Both the position numbers and the translations under genes were made by a program. Source: Galeruca laticollis (taxonomy: Eukaryota > Arthropoda > Insecta > Coleoptera > Chrysomelidae). From it: a stretch of 64,000 nucleotides of DNA. Location: the NCBI GenBank assembly GCA_963921935.1, contig OY998175.1, forward strand, positions 266,531,709 to 266,595,708, given 5' to 3'. Below are positions 21,743 through 31,260 of this stretch, in pieces. Below the pieces are notes generated by a model. That model did not search any database. It saw only the letters and a program-made list of their open reading frames with translations, and was not told the origin of the DNA. Positions within the stretch are counted from its first letter, which is position 1; each line of letters starts with the position of its first letter.

Positions 21743-23654
21743 ATGGAAGGTTTGAAGTCCAAGCCAGAACATCAGAAAAAGTATGTAAGATTTCGATATT
21801 CCGATGAAATCACCATCAATGCGGCCAGCAGACAATATGGGATTCCGAAAAGTACACTTTTCAAAAAAACCACTGGAAAAGTTCCCATGATTCGAAAAAT
21901 GGGACCTCCCACCATTTTGAACTCCAAAGAAGAAACTGTGCAACGTGTCCTCAAAGCTGTTGATAGGCCTAATAAATTCGTGGAAGATGGACCGTGTAGG
22001 AAATTGTTACACCTTTTTTTACAAAGACATCCAAAAATAACCACAGGGAATACAGAATTAATACCCAAGGCGAGAGCATCTGTAACAGAGGAAAATATTC
22101 GAAAATGGTTTCAGGAGATGAAGGAATATTTAATTGGAGAAGGCGTGGAAGACATTCTTTCTGAGCCTGATAGAATTTTTAATGGGGATGGAACCGGTTT
22201 GCAGTCTTATCCCAAAACTGGAAAGCTTCTGGGTCCCAAAAATTACAGGAATTTTTATGAAATTGCTAGTGGCCCAGAAAAAGAATACATAACAGTTCTC
22301 TGTACATTTTCTGCCTCAGGAGAATCTGTTCCACCTACGATTGTGTACACGACAAGCATATTCCAAGAGATATTGCACAAACTATACCTGAGGAGTGGGG
22401 TATTGGCCTATCAGATAGTGGATGGATGACGAGTGCAACATTCTACGAATTTATTGCGAATATTTTCTTCCCTTGGCTTCAAGAAAACAACATTAAATTT
22501 CCTATTTTACTATTGCTTGACGATCATAAATCGCATATCAATATGGATTTGTATAATTTATGTGTACAGAAAAGAATAATACTATACTGCCTTGTGCCCA
22601 ATGCAACACATATCTTGCAACCTTGTGACATCAGTATTCAAGTCTCTCAAAGGACACTGGAAAAAGACCATTTTGAAACATAAACAGAACACCAATACAT
22701 CAGTTACAAAAAATACCTCTGCCCCCTTTTCCAAAAAGCTTTTGAAGAATCGATCAAACCGGAAATCAAAACGGTTTCAGAAAATGTGGATTGTTTCCAT
22801 TTAGTGCAGACGCTGTGAATTATTCCCAATGCATTTCAACAAGGAGACAGCAGCTTGACCTAAATTGTGACAAGGCAGTTTCTGTGACCAGAGCCGAATA
22901 TGAAACTGTTCTGAAATTCATTAAACATCATGTAGATTCAAAAACTTTGATAGAATTCAATAGTGCCTATGAAAGTGGAAAAGCAGTCGATATTCAGTTC
23001 AACAACTTTTGGAAAATATGTAAAGAAGCAACCGATGCCGATGGAACGAATAATTTGACAAATGCTGATGGAATGAACCAAGAATGTGAAAAAGCCTTCG
23101 AAGAAAACTCGCAGAATATTGCTAATTTTGACATACCGGATATACAAGAATACACAACAGACTTAAGAGATAACCTGTTGAACCTACCATTGGAAATTGT
23201 TGGTATTCTCTACCCAGCTAACATATCCGACAATTCAACAATAATATTGAATGTGGATAGAACGAAAGATATAGAAAACGTTATTATAGAAGAAATTGAA
23301 AATCTTGAAGATAAATTGGACGGTACCGAGCAAGAGAGTATAACTAATAATGATACTCTAATAGAAGGTTACGACAAAAAAACGAGTGAAACAGATGATC
23401 TGAATGCTGTAGGAAAACTCGAGATTCCAGATAGAATAGACGTAGTAATATATAACAGTAATGTCGATTTCCTTAATCAAGAGCCGCAGAAGCCGAAAAC
23501 TACCAGAGACGTATGGCTACAACATCTTCATTGGCCAAATATTGAAAAAAAAGGTGGCAAAAGGAAACAGGCAACTTTAATGCCGTTTTCCATCACTTCC
23601 AAAAAATGGAAAGACTATACAGATACAAAAGAATCTGAGAAAAAGGAAAAATAA
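21743..23654 (+). pseudogene. Tigger/pogo transposase (HTH_psq, HTH_CenpB, DDE_1), frameshifted
   Basis: ATG at 21743 (the earlier TTG is not needed). Order: psq-type helix-turn-helix (ASRQYGIPKSTLFKKTTGKV), CENP-B-type DNA-binding segment (LFLQRHPKITTGN, KARASVTEENIRKWF), then the DDE_1 core: NGDGTGLQSYPKTGKLLGPK with the first Asp, LLLLDDHKSHI with the second, and THILQPCDISIQ with the third. A tail MFPFSADAVNYSQC leads to an acidic C-terminal region. Frameshifts near 22420, 22630 and 22790 split it, so no active enzyme is made, yet all three acidic positions remain. The frame ends with a basic KKWKDYTDTKESEKKEK. Confidence 0.88.
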
Positions 23655-23762
23655 GCTGACAAATTGAAACAGAAATCAATTAGAGAAAAAAAGAAGAAGC
23701 AACCACAAGAAGAACCGCGAAAAGAACCAAAGCACCACCAGCAACAGAAGTTACCTGTTTAT

Positions 23763-24406
23763 AGGCTGATATAATCGATACTGGCAATCAAGATAAAAAT
23801 CCTAGTGTTTCCCAAGATATCACTGTAGGAACTTATGTTATAATAACGTTTAACCAGAAATATTTTCCGGGCATAGTAGAAACTATTGACAATTATGAAT
23901 ATGGAGTCCGCGCTATGGCACCAGCTGGTCTTAATACCTTTAGATGGCCAGATTGTGTTGACCAGATATGGTACAAAAGGTCTTCAATTGCAGAAGTGAT
24001 CGAAGCACCTAAGCTTATTATACGTGGTTCCTACGAGTGTTCCGAAATTCAAAAATATTCTGAAAATATCAATCCGAGCAACATAAGGAATATACTATCT
24101 TCCCCAGAGGATGATATCAACAGGGATGAAAATGCAGCAAAAATCAATGATTCACTAGAAATTACTATTGGAGCTTATGTCATAATAATGTATAACCAAA
24201 AATATATTCCAGGAGTAGCGGAAAATGCAGAAGGTGATGGATATGAAGTTCGCGCTATGACACCAGCAGGTCCCAATACTTTCAAATGGCCAGAACGTGT
24301 TGACCAAATATGGTACGAGAAAACTTCAATTGTGGAAATGATTGAAGCACCCAAGCTTATAAGACGTGGTTTCTTCGAATGTCCAGAAATGCTGAAATTT
24401 GTCTGA
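23763..24406 (+). pseudogene. Tigger C-terminal extension: duplicated ~75-residue domain
   Basis: One open frame holds two copies of the same domain: ITVGTYVIITFNQKYFPGIV to KLIIRGSYECSEIQKY (about 23815-24050) and ITIGAYVIIMYNQKYIPGVA to KLIRRGFFECPEMLKF (about 24154-24400). Shared core: FPG-V-E, VRAM-PAG-NTF-WP--VDQIWY, EAPKLI-RG--EC-E. The pattern of small beta segments with Trp/Tyr suggests an SH3-like or chromo-barrel fold. It is one frameshift downstream of the transposase and inside the same terminal repeats, so it belongs to the transposon. Function unknown. Confidence 0.75.
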
Positions 24407-24717
24407 AAGAATATTGTATCACCATATGTTGTGTTGTCGTTGATAATCATTGATTAAAAATTATTCAACGTCTATTTTCTGCATAAGTTCATTAATTGGA
24501 TCAGCCATGTTCAATCAATGGTAGCATTCGTTCATTTACTGGGGTATTATGCAACATTTTACATTTTATTTTTTACTAAGTCTTAAACTGTCTACTTCTG
24601 TAACTATCGTATGCAACGTGTTCACTATTTCATTGAATACGAAGTGTTATTTTTCTGGAGCTGAAAATCAGTACGGATGGTTTATAAAAATACAGTGAAG
24701 TTCAAAAATGTTTTGAG

Positions 24718-24742
24718 TGTTCATTTACTGGTGCATTCACCC
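24718..24742 (-). repeat. Tigger right terminal inverted repeat
   Basis: Inverted partner of 21207-21231, followed by the TA duplication. Confidence 0.93.
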
Positions 24743-24744
24743 TA

Positions 24745-25038
24745 TATGCGATTTGGCTTTTCCGCATTGGAAATATTTTATTTTGAAACTTCGTTGATGT
24801 TTATGGGAACGGCCTCTCCTCAAACATTGTTATGATTACCCGATGTTGACAGTCCTTTTATCGTATTTTTCAGTACCTTGATGTATTTATTTTAAAAATA
24901 TCCCACGTATCCGGATCCGTAGAACCGTTTTTGGCTGAAATTTTAAAACACAATTTTTGACAATAGATTATTTTCATTTTTCAATGTACTCGTGGTCTAT
25001 TCTACATGTAATTCTTTCAAATGAAAACAAAATATTAA
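24745..25038. other. Short flank without gene
   Basis: Nothing recognisable between the Tigger element and the foldback element. Confidence 0.4.
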
Positions 25039-25085
25039 TTTACTTTTTCTGAAAATGTTACAGCATTTTTAATAATTAACGACAG

Positions 25086-25131
25086 TGCAGCTACTAGTTT
25101 CGGCCTATATAAGGGCCATCTTCAGGCTACA
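25086..25131 (-). ncRNA. Hammerhead ribozyme motif, left end
   Basis: Minus strand, in order: TGTAGC (stem I), CTGAAGA, TGGCC...GGCC (stem II, loop cttatata), GAAA, CTAG (self-complementary stem III), TA (cleavage after UA), GCTGCA (closing stem I, six pairs with one G-U). All invariant core positions CUGANGA, GAAA and UH are kept. The very short palindromic stem III is the minimal type I form reported from Penelope-like elements, where pairs of motifs act as dimers. Confidence 0.72.
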
Positions 25132-27990
25132 AAATTTTATTTTGTTATAATTAAAGGGTACAATTACAAAAGTTTCCAACAGTACCTGATCCAAAAAAAA
25201 AACTTGTTCGTTGGGTGACATACGTTGATCATCAAAAATGTCAGAGGAAATAGGTGTGAAAAGATGGAAAATTAGAAATTCAAGAACTTAAACAAATTTA
25301 AAAAATCCTTCTCTCATCATAATTGAAGTGGTTAACGACTTCAAAAGGTTTTACTATTTTATATAAAAAGGATGTGACAAACAATTTTTTTTATATATTA
25401 TTAATTACTAAAGTTGGAAAGAGGTGATAGAGTTGAGCTCAAAATGAGCGATCAACACATGAAAAAATATTTTATGGGGGGTAAGAGTCAAACTGTTTCC
25501 AATTGTGTGAATGAGAAATTAAGTATGAGATTAAAGAAGGGGACTTATTGTATATATGACCAATAATAACTTCAATTCTCAGAGGAAAGAGTCCAACAGC
25601 TTCCGCGACGATTCCTAGAAGGAAAAGTCCGGAAAAGTCATCCTCAATTCTCATAGGGAAGAGTACATATTGGCCATATAATTAGAGGAGAGAAAATGAA
25701 GGTGAAAACATCTGGAACAAAGTTTCTTTTTTGTGCAGGAAATTCTTATAAAAGAAAATAAGTAATAAGCACAATGTTGTGAACCAGAAAATGTAGCACA
25801 AGGGATCCATAATGCTTTGGTAAATAGTTCATTACAATTACTGCAAACTAAAACAGAAAGAAGGGCACTCCACTCACAGCATGTGACTTTTAATGGTAAA
25901 GAGCAATATGGAAGTATATCATAGCGGAAACTATCAATGGGAGAAATGTCTGATAGACTTCACTGGTTGATAGGTAAAAACCTTAAACTTAGATTTGTGT
26001 ATTCGCATGTAAGTTCAAGTTTCACCCTAAAGTCTATGTTAATAAGATAGATATTAAGTAAGAGTTAGAGTTTGAGATTAACCAGACTAGTTCTTATACT
26101 AATGTTGTTTGTCTCAATGAACAACTGGTAGCTTCTGAGCCATACATGTTCCTCAATCTTCCTTTTCCGGGGTGTTAAACTTTATTTTCTCTCAACCTTC
26201 AATGTTTACTTGTATAGTATACATTTTAACTTCCCGTTATTGTTATCCATGAACTTGTAATATTTGAATTATTTGATTAATACTCAATATCAGTTTATTG
26301 TTATTAATTGTGTTTAGTTTTTTGACATGTTAACCTAACAACAACTCTTCTTCATTTTTAAAAGGATTTGTACCAATGTTGACATTTACAACTATCCCTT
26401 TTTATCTATGAATTGTATACGCCTCAGATTAACAAATACAATAGATATGTCTGTTTTGATTTTTTCCTACCCCAAACATTGAGTCACATTCTAAGATCAC
26501 TTGCGGACACTTCCACTGCTTTGCCATATTTATAAATTCTCTTTAGTTGCAGGAAAAATGAAATTAGAAATTTAATTGAAAATTTGTTAAAAAGTTATGC
26601 AAATAAAAAAAGGTCATACTAATTTATGCATTTGAGTCACTGCTTTTAAAATTAATTAAAAAAATACTTGAATTTTCTTGAAAATGAAGGCATATTCTTA
26701 CATAAATTTTAAAGCAGAATGTCTTATAACCTCATGGTTATAACTAAAAGTGGCAACATTGCTCTAAATTTCAGTACCTGCTTTGTTCGTACAGGGTAAC
26801 CTATTTAGTAGTTATCTCATTGATTAATTACCATATAAAGAGATATGCAAATATCGTCAGAGTGTGCTCGACGATCATTTCAGATACGCCGTATTATTGT
26901 AGTAAATAATGTCAAACGTGGTTTGTTTATACGAACGCCATTACGACTAGAAAGTAAGAATTTAGTTCTTTTGTTTTGATGAGTATCTCAAGACTTTCAG
27001 TGACAGAATAAACTTTCAAGTTAGTTAATTAAATGTTTTTGGATTATTATGGTTCGTCGGTGCCAAGTTTGTTAGAAGAAAAGCAGAAATTACCAAGGCC
27101 ATGTGTCTACAATGCCATCCCCACTTTTTGAAATCAATTCATTATATTACTACTGGCGTTTAGGATTGTTGGCCGCAAACATACACGTGTTTATGAATGA
27201 AATGTCACCTCTATTGCATATTATTACTCTAAGGTACACGCTCATACTGATTTGTACAACTCTGTATAACCATTTAATTTTAACTTAAGTTTCAATAACT
27301 TCAAAGTTGATTATATTCTTATTATATATTTCTCAGTGAATTTGTATTAATGTTGTTAATGTACTATTCATTGTTCGTGGGCGACACATGTTCGTCTCAT
27401 GGCTATGTATTGGTTTTTAACCAATTAAATCCTTCAATTAAATTTTTCAAGGTTTGTCATTAACCACTTCCAAGGAGAAAATTCATTTTCTTCTAATTTG
27501 ATTATACTTCAATTCTTTCTTTTGTCATTTTGAAGTATAACATTTCTCCCTTTGACAGTTTCCGCTATAATATACTTCCTTATTGCTCTTCACCATTAAA
27601 TGTCACATGTTGTGAGTGAAGTGCCCTTCTTTCTGTTTTAGTTTGCAGTAATTTTAATGAACTATTTACCGAAGCATTATGGATCCCTTGTACTTCATTT
27701 TCTTGTTCACAACATTGTCTTTATTACTTATTTTCATTTATAAGAATTTCCTACACAGAAAAGAAACTTTGCTGCAAAGGTTTTCACCTTCATTTTCTTC
27801 CCTCCAATTATATGGCCAATATGGACTCTTCCCTATGGGAGTTGAGGATGACTTTTCCGCACTCTTCCTTCTTTAATGTCATATACAATTTCTCATTCAC
27901 ACAATTGGAAACAATTTGACTCTTACGCCCCATACAATATTTCTTCATATGTTGATCGCTCTTTTTGAGCTCAACTCTATCACCCCTTTC

Positions 27991-28480
27991 CAGCTTCAGT
28001 AATTAATAATATATAAAAAAAATTGTTTGTTTGTTGTTTCCTTTTTATATAGATTAGTAAAACCTTTTAAAGTTGTTTAACACTTAAATTATGATGAGAG
28101 AAGGATTTTTTCAATTGGTTCAAGTTTTTCAGTTTTCAACTTTTTAATCTTCCAACTTTTCACACCTATTTCCCCTAAAATTTCTAATGATCAACGTGTG
28201 TTACCCACCAAAGAAGTTTTTTTGGATCAACTTTAGTAATTAATAATATATAAAAAAAAATTGTTTGTCACATCCTTTTTATATAAAATAGTAGAACCTT
28301 TTGAAGTCGTTAACCACTTCAATTATGATGAGAGAAGGATTTTTTCAATTTGTTTAAGATTTGAATTTCTAATTTTCCATCTTTTCACACCTATTTCCTC
28401 TGACATTTTTGATGATCAACGTATGTCACCCAACGAACAAGTTTTTTTTTGGATCAGGTACTGTTGGAAACTTTTGTAAT
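27991..28480 (+). repeat. ~250-bp tandem duplication in right arm
   Basis: Sequence from agtaattaataatatataaa (27998) through gatcaacgt.tgt.accca to ttttttggatcaa repeats from about 28233 to 28458. The second copy matches the left arm better, for example the tcacatcctttttatataaa stretch, so the first is an extra, more diverged copy. Confidence 0.82.
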
Positions 28481-28511
28481 TGTTCCCTTTAATTATAACA
28501 AAATAAAATTT

Positions 28512-28557
28512 TGTAGCCTGAAGATGGCCCTTATGTAGGCCGAAACTAGTAGTTGTA
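28512..28557 (+). ncRNA. Hammerhead ribozyme motif, right end
   Basis: Same architecture as 25086-25131 on the opposite strand: TGTAGC, CTGAAGA, TGGCC...GGCC, GAAA, CTAG, TA, GTTGTA. Differences fall in the stem II loop (cttatgta) and in stem I, where the changes become G-U pairs. Core positions are intact, suggesting the fold has been maintained. Confidence 0.72.
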
Positions 28558-28612
28558 CTGTTGTCAATTATTAAAAAATGCCGTAACATTGACTTTGAGT
28601 TTTATTCAGAAA

Positions 28613-28819
28613 AATTACTGTCGGTCACATTTGAGCCATGGATGATATTTTCCTTTTACAAAATATATAATTTTAATGTTTGCTATTTCTTCAATTTTGT
28701 TCTGCTAGCTGTAAAGCTTTGAAAGAGAATCATTTAAAAAATATAATTCAGTATATCCGTCTATTTAGCATGTGTTTCAAATTAGTACTAAAACTAAACT
28801 TAGGAATGCTGCAAAATAC
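28613..28819. other. SLC38-like gene intron, proximal part
   Basis: AT-rich sequence between the foldback and the donor of exon 28820-29029. No gene. Confidence 0.5.
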
Positions 28820-29029
28820 CTATGAACGGGTAAACGAATTGTAAAATCCCAAGAAAAATATATCCAATTCTTCCGAATGCAGCTTCCATTATTCCTTGGT
28901 AAGAGAACTTTCCACTGATGTGCCCACATCGCACCATCAAAATTAAGGAGTAGTCAGTAACAAATGCTACGAAAATCAGAAGCAACAATCCGAAACCAAA
29001 TCCGGATTCATGGAGTGCGTAAGGTATTC
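28820..29029 (-). CDS. SLC38-like amino-acid transporter, internal exon
   Basis: A 210-bp exon bounded on the minus strand by acceptor TTACTTTTAG and donor GTATTT, phase 1 on both sides. It encodes IPYALHESGFGFG, then a hydrophobic helix LLLLIFVAFVTDYSLILMV, the loop RCGHISGKFSYQGIMEAAFG and a second helix YIFLGILQFVYPFI. The order (IGIPYAL, membrane helix ending TDYSL, YQ-L loop, ILQF-YPFI) is that of sodium-coupled neutral amino-acid transporter family members of the SLC38A10/A11 branch. It joins in frame to exon 36160-36241 through a split Gly codon. No further exon toward the 3' end could be recognised down to base 1. Confidence 0.88.
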
Positions 29030-29253
29030 CTAAAAGTAATCAGTAATTAGCTACGGTTATAATTGAAAAATTACTAGAAGAAAAAATAAAAAATACGGTG
29101 TCCTTGTGAGATTGGCTTCCAGCAAATTTGCTGGAAACTTTTATATTCTGTTTATTTCGCGATATCTTCATTGCATCATCACTGTGAAATCAATAAATTC
29201 AATTATATCGTGTATTTGGACTTACTTTACTAATATTTCCAGTGGCCAATATA
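29030..29253. other. Intron flank
   Basis: Intron sequence directly upstream of the SLC38-like exon; no other content. Confidence 0.5.
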
Positions 29254-30416
29254 CAGTGTGACCCATTTAAAATGGAACCACCCCTGTAACATACGCATTT
29301 TTCAATCAATCTCCAACAACATTTTTTGTAATTTTAAAGATCAAAAACTCTATTTTTACACACATTTCCATAATTTTAGTTCAATTTCCAATTTATTTTC
29401 TTTGTCAAAAGCGGCAAAAGTTTCTTAGGCACTTTTTGTTCACAAGTTTGACTACACCATTGAATTTGTAGTTGTCAGATATAAAACCATCAAAATTTCA
29501 TTCGTTAGCAACGAAGTTACAATAACTTATAGTTTGGAAACAAAATATTTGATTATAATTTTTATTTTGATTATAGACTTATTTCATATCAGGCAACCGT
29601 GTTGATATAGAATAGAATACTCAACTTATACAGTGAAAATCCGAAGTCGATGGCTTATTCGGTTCTACAGTTATAACTCCTGAAATTATGGTAATGTGAA
29701 CGATTTGTGGGGAAAGGGATTTTGTAATCAAAATCTAACTACGCCACTGGATTTATAAATTATATTCCCTTAAAATAATTTAATTACATATAGGTTATAA
29801 GTGGAGTTTAAAAAAATCTCAAAATTGAAAGTTAATTAAATTTGTATAAGTACTTCAAAAATTGTTTTTGGTCATTTTATTTTTATCGGCTTTGGAAGAT
29901 TATACTATGGCATCACTTGGAAATTAACTATCAATTTTGAGTTAATTTTAAATCCACTTATAACCTATATTTAATTAAATTATTTTAAGGTCATATCATT
30001 CACATATCCAGTGGCTTAGTCAGATTTTTATTACAATATCCCTGTAGAACGGATAAGCTATTGACTTGGCATTTTCACTGTATTTAGTTCACTGGTGCTC
30101 TATTTTGTATCAACAGTGTTTCCGCATTTAAAATAACTCTATAATCTAGATTAAAATTATAATCAAATACATTGTTTCCAAAATTAAAGTTATTGTAACA
30201 TCGTTGTTAAAATCAAACTTGCAAACAAAATTTGCCTAATAAACCGTTTTTGTCAGTGAAAAATAAACATAGAGTGCCTTGGAGATTATACTAAAGTATG
30301 GAAATTTTTGTAAAGATGCAGTTTTTTATCCTTAATATTACAAACAAATTTTTTTGGAGATTGATTGAAAAATGCGTATTTTACAGGAGTGGTTCCATTT
30401 TAAATGGGTTATACTG
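29254..30416. mobile_element. 1.16-kb TA-flanked foldback (Tc1/mariner-type MITE)
   Basis: Flanked by TA (29252-29253, 30417-30418). Left end cagtgtgacccatttaaaat, right end its inverted copy with two differences. The inverted similarity continues for about 550 bp per arm (for example taggttataagtgga near 29790 against tccacttataaccta near 29952), so almost the whole element is a hairpin. No transposase. Ends and target site indicate mobilisation by a Tc1/mariner transposase. Confidence 0.88.
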
Positions 30417-30639
30417 TAGATATCGATAATTTTTCGAGTAGAATTATCCTATTTCGTTGTAGCGAAACCACATATTATTTCAATGAGAACTGATATTGAG
30501 TTTTTTTTTCATTTAAACATACATAACCCTGCATCAATTACTACGAGTTATTAGCAGGGGAGACATTTACAAAATAGTGTGGTACATATATAATAACAAA
30601 AATTAAATTTTAGTGTATGTCTGAGCTAAGATAGCACTT
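30417..30639. other. Junction, no gene
   Basis: Flank between the foldback and the 3' end of the minus-strand LINE. T-runs on the plus strand near 30503 could be the LINE poly-A end. Confidence 0.35.
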
Positions 30640-30719
30640 TGTTTCCAGTTGAAGAGAGAATTGATTTTAAAGTGTTTCCTAAATTGTGGCGTCTTCTTTG
30701 TTCTTCATTTTCTGGACAT

Positions 30720-31260
30720 TCAAATAACAGATGCCTTACTGTGAGTTGAGTCTGACATGTTTGACATGAAGGTATGGTTTAAGTGATGTTGGTGTGTTAG
30801 GCGAGTATTTCCAATTCTTAAACGGTTTATTATAACTTGTTCCCTTCTTTTATTGGGTAGTGGGAGTATGGTTTCAATTTCGGACATCATTTGTCTCAGA
30901 TTGGTTTCAGTGTCTTTCCAGGTGGATTGCCATTTTTGGTATGTGTGTTTTTTAATTGAGTCTCTGTGATCGGTGTGGGGAAATTTTGTGAGGAGGTGTA
31001 AATTATCAGTGGAAGTTGATTTTAGGGCTAGGTAGTCGACTACCTCGTTACCTTTTATGCCCATGTGTGATAGTACCCATAAAACAGAGATGTTCTTATA
31101 TCGCAAGTTAAAAAGTTCCTTTTTAACGAGTTCATGGATTGGGTGTAAAGGATATACATTTTTTAGATCTGTTAGGATACTTAATGAGTCAGAGATAATA
31201 AGAAAGTTGTTACAATTTGATGTTTTGCACATTTTGAGGACATGCAGTATAGCAAAAGCC
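30720..31260 (-). pseudogene. I-type LINE ORF2: RNase H and C-terminal end
   Basis: Minus frame with NNFLIISDSLSILTDLKNVY (second catalytic Asp of RNase H) and VLWVLSHMGIKGNEVVDYLA, where WVxSHxGIxGNE-xAD is the RNase H signature. After it comes the usual trailing helical region (WQSTWKDTETNLRQMM) and RLRIGNTRLTHQHHL with a worn His/Cys end. RNase H places the element in the I, R1 or LOA group rather than Jockey. It is the 3' part of an element extending to about 35270. Confidence 0.82.

Larger units (their letters stand above)
21207..24742 (+). mobile_element. Tigger/pogo-type DNA transposon, complete ends, 3.5 kb
   Basis: Flanked by TA duplications (21205-21206 and 24743-24744). The 25-bp terminal inverted repeats begin gggtaaatgcaccagtgaat on the left and the complement of gggtgaatgcaccagtaaat on the right (23 of 25 match). 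Motifs related to the repeat (ttcattcattggtgc and its complement) recur just inside both ends: 21234, 21371, 21596, 21641, 24508 and 24530. These are plausible transposase binding sites. The transposase inside is frameshifted. Confidence 0.93.
25039..28612. mobile_element. 3.57-kb foldback element with terminal hammerhead motifs
   Basis: The left segment 25039 to about 25930 and right segment about 27560-28612 are inverted copies. Matched blocks include gtgacaaacaattttt, gagctcaa...gagcgatcaac, ccaattgtgtgaatgagaaa and caatatggaagtatat. The outer ends on both sides carry the same hammerhead core with ggccgaaactagtag. The interior, about 26000-27500, has no long frame. The right arm holds a tandem duplication. 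The motif is characteristic of Penelope-like pseudo-LTRs, so this may be two inverted non-coding Penelope ends or a derived non-autonomous element. Confidence 0.8.

Noticed and set aside
21772..22068. Minus-strand ORF of 98 codons
   Set aside because: Antisense shadow of the Tigger transposase.
27103..27288. Plus-strand ORF in the foldback interior, preceded by MVRRCQVC, suggesting a THAP-like zinc finger
   Set aside because: Stop after the first eight codons and no further THAP residues; likely chance.
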